Shown: one piece after another, positions 13,241-15,078 of the stretch
Layout: the number at the start of each line of letters is the position of its first letter
Numbering within the stretch: position 1 is the stretch's first letter
NCBI GenBank assembly: GCA_002413095.1
Contig: DHWI01000017.1
Span: forward strand, 5,307 to 20,384
Direction: 5' to 3'
From: Thermoleophilia bacterium UBA5186
GTDB taxonomy: Bacteria > Actinomycetota > Thermoleophilia > Gaiellales > Gaiellaceae
Length of the DNA: 15,078 nt
The notes under the pieces: generated by a model
Told to the model about the DNA's origin: nothing
Seen by the model: the letters and a program-made list of their open reading frames with translations, nothing else
Databases searched by the model: none
Made by a program: the position numbers and the translations under genes

Positions 13241-15078
13241 TGTCCGCGCAGGGCGGCCAGCTCCGGGGCGCGCGGGTTCCTGCGGAGGCCCTCGAGGATC
13301 GCGGCTTGCCGCTCGGTGCCGCTCGACACCAGGGCCAGCTCGTACCACGGGAACCAGTCGGCACGGTCCTTCGAGATCGCCCGACGAAAGCTTCGGGCCG
13401 CGGCCGCCCGGTCTCCGACTGCGAGCTGCGTCTCGCCGAGCGCAGCCCACGGGCCCACCGCCCAGGGCGCCAGCCGCTCTGCTCGTTTGGCCGCACGCTC
13501 GGCGGCCGCGAAGTGGCGCGCGTGCAGATCGCGCTCGCTCGTGTCGAGCGCGGTCGCAGCGGCGTAGCCGAGCAGGGCGAACGCGGCGATCGCAGCGGCG
13601 GCGGCGAGCGCGACGGCGCGGATCGGTGTACCGAGCGCCGACGGCGCGCTCTCAGGCCGGCCCGACGCGAGCAGCGCTGCGCCACAGGCGAGCGCCGCCA
13701 GAGTGACCGTGAGCATCTCCCAGTCCCAGTCGATCGCGGCGTGAGCGAGGAAGGCGACGTATGCCGCCGCTGCCCCGGCCAGGAGCGCGTTCGGCGGTCG
13801 CCGACGGAGCGCCACGAGCGGGGCGGCGAGTGCGACGAGGAGGAGACAGAGACCGGCCGGGCCCAGCTCGGCGAGCTTCTCGAGGTAGAGGTTGTGCGCG
13901 TCGCGCGCGCCGAACACGTTGGGCCGCTCGCGGTACCAGCGCAGTTCGTAGGTTCCCGCCCCGGAGCCCAGCGCGGGATGCGCGGTGACGTCGTGCCACG
14001 CGATCCGCCAGTAGTCGGCCCGTGCGTTTCCGGACGCGGAGAGGAGCCGGGCGTTCAGATCGGCACCGCGCGTCACCGTCGGCGAGCGGAAGGCGTCATA
14101 CACGCGGCCCGCGAAGATGACGAATCCGAACAACGCGGCGATCGCCGCGACGATCGCGATGGCACGCAGCGTCCGCTGCGAGACGTGCAGCGACGGCGTC
14201 CACCGGGCGCCGGCGCGGTCGACGGCCGCGGGGATCGCGGCGGCGACGAGGCAGAGGACCGCAAGCTCCAGCGCGAGCCGGTGCCCTGCCCGCGTGGCGG
14301 CGTCGAGCGAGGGACTCGGCGCTCGCAACGGCGGCGCGCGCGACGCGAGCCAGATCCCGGCGGCTGCGAGGGGCGCGAGCGCCGCCCCGGTCGCGACCGC
14401 ACGCCTTTTCCGCGGGTGGGCGGCGACGAGGATGGCCAGGCCGACGGCGAACGCGAGCCATGCGCCCCGGCTGAACGTCAGGTACTGCGTCACGGCGAGC
14501 GGCGGGACGACGGCCGCCGCGACGACTCGCGTGCGGCCCGTTTCCGTCGCGGCGCCGAGCGCGAGCAGAAGCGCGATCACCGTGAGGATCCCGAGGGCGT
14601 TCCAGTAGCCGACCGGGCCTGCCAGCTGGCCGGTCGGTGGCCCGACGGAGCCGAAATGCTCGGGGACGAGGCGCGTAGCCAGCCCCCAAAGCGCTGTGGC
14701 GCTCGCGCCGATGAGCACGGCGGCGGCGAGTGTTCGAGCCGAGCGCCGGGAGGTCAGAAGCAGCAGCGTGGCGAGGGCAGCGACGTAGACGACGTCGCGC
14801 TGCGTCTCGAGGACGCTTCGCGGCGGGCTCTGGGACCACAGCGCGGATAGGCCTTCCCAGGCGACGAGCCCGGCGAGCGCACCGAGCGTGACGAGCTCGA
14901 ACCGGGTCAGCTCGACCTCCTCAACGAGGATCAGCGCGCCCCCAGCAGCTAGCGCGAGGGCAAGCCCCGTCCAGCCCCAGGCGATGGGGAAGTACCCGCC
15001 GTTGGCGGACGCTGTGGCGACGATCGTCGTCGCGGCGATCGAAGCCGCCGCCAGGCTCCGGACCCGCCCAGGGTCAGT
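13237..15078 (-). CDS. O-antigen polymerase/ligase (Wzy_C type) with C-terminal TPR region (5' end off window)
   Basis: The frame is open for 613 residues to the window edge with no good start. By comparison with the paralogue at 8780-10684 only a few N-terminal residues are missing. The GTG at 14718 is rejected as start because ~120 coherent, partly hydrophobic residues precede it. Family motifs (in-window numbering) are GPVGYWNALGILT (~154-166), QYLTFSRGAWLAFAVGLAIL (~198-217), the outer loop with ALGSGAGTYELRWY (~369-382) and ARDAHNLYLEKLAELGPAGL (~391-410) with the conserved His, and AIDWDWEMLTVTLAALACG (~448-466). The last ~100 residues are soluble TPR-like helices (AKRAERLAPWAVGPWAALGE and following). 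It should act on lipid-linked glycans at the outer membrane face of the cytoplasmic membrane. It is followed by the small secreted protein gene after 41 bases. Confidence 0.88.
   Translation of the reverse strand, partial: TDPGRVRSLAAASIAATTIVATASANGGYFPIAWGWTGLALALAAGGALILVEEVELTRFELVTLGALAGLVAWEGLSALWSQSPPRSVLETQRDVVYVAALATLLLLTSRRSARTLAAAVLIGASATALWGLATRLVPEHFGSVGPPTGQLAGPVGYWNALGILTVIALLLALGAATETGRTRVVAAAVVPPLAVTQYLTFSRGAWLAFAVGLAILVAAHPRKRRAVATGAALAPLAAAGIWLASRAPPLRAPSPSLDAATRAGHRLALELAVLCLVAAAIPAAVDRAGARWTPSLHVSQRTLRAIAIVAAIAALFGFVIFAGRVYDAFRSPTVTRGADLNARLLSASGNARADYWRIAWHDVTAHPALGSGAGTYELRWYRERPNVFGARDAHNLYLEKLAELGPAGLCLLLVALAAPLVALRRRPPNALLAGAAAAYVAFLAHAAIDWDWEMLTVTLAALACGAALLASGRPESAPSALGTPIRAVALAAAAAIAAFALLGYAAATALDTSERDLHARHFAAAERAAKRAERLAPWAVGPWAALGETQLAVGDRAAAARSFRRAISKDRADWFPWYELALVSSGTERQAAILEGLRRNPRAPELAALRGH

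Noticed and set aside
13240..14850. 536-codon plus-strand open frame
   Set aside because: It is antisense to the second Wzy-TPR gene with charged low-complexity composition; the minus strand carries the conserved motifs.

Overview
The window looks like part of a cell-surface polysaccharide biosynthesis locus from a very GC-rich actinobacterium-like organism. GTG and TTG starts are common, genes are tightly packed, several starts look leaderless, and the small secreted proteins are of a type I associate with deep-branching Actinobacteria such as Thermoleophilia (Gaiellales-like). That assignment is inference; there is no rRNA or marker gene here. I see no RNA genes, CRISPR arrays, insertion sequences or transposases.

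Layout, left to right. (1) 1-1618, minus: 3'-truncated gene for an O-antigen polymerase/ligase-like membrane protein carrying two tandem lectin-like repeats. Its coding strand shows up only when the minus strand is read through the window edge. (2) 1823-5015, plus: a three-gene operon with 4-base stop/start overlaps, encoding a hexapeptide-repeat acyltransferase, a GT4 glycosyltransferase and a Wzx-type flippase. It is visibly less GC-rich than its flanks. (3) 5057-10684, minus: a four-gene operon, in transcription order an O-antigen polymerase/ligase with C-terminal TPRs, a polyprenyl-phosphate sugar-1-phosphate transferase, a GT2 and a GT4. (4) 10704-11174, plus: a small protein with a signal peptide and a C-terminal membrane anchor. 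(5) 11171-11899, minus: a SAM-dependent methyltransferase. (6) 11926-12906, plus: GDP-mannose 4,6-dehydratase. (7) 12911-13195, minus: a small secreted protein with a Cys/His-rich motif and its own promoter. (8) 13237-15078, minus: a second O-antigen polymerase/ligase with TPRs, paralogous to that in (3), whose 5' end is off the window.

Together these supply most of a Wzx/Wzy-type pathway. The dehydratase makes an activated 6-deoxyhexose precursor, the polyprenyl transferase loads the first sugar on the lipid carrier, three glycosyltransferases extend the unit, the acyltransferase and perhaps the methyltransferase decorate it, the flippase exports it, and up to three polymerase/ligase-like proteins polymerise it or attach it to acceptors. 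No chain-length regulator (Wzz/Wzc), no export channel and no reductase to complete the GDP-sugar are visible here.

The least ordinary features are the polymerase with lectin-like repeats, three polymerase/ligase homologues in 15 kb, the lower-GC cassette, very short divergent intergenic gaps with -10-like hexamers placed for leaderless transcripts in both directions, and the stand-alone Cys/His-motif secreted protein.
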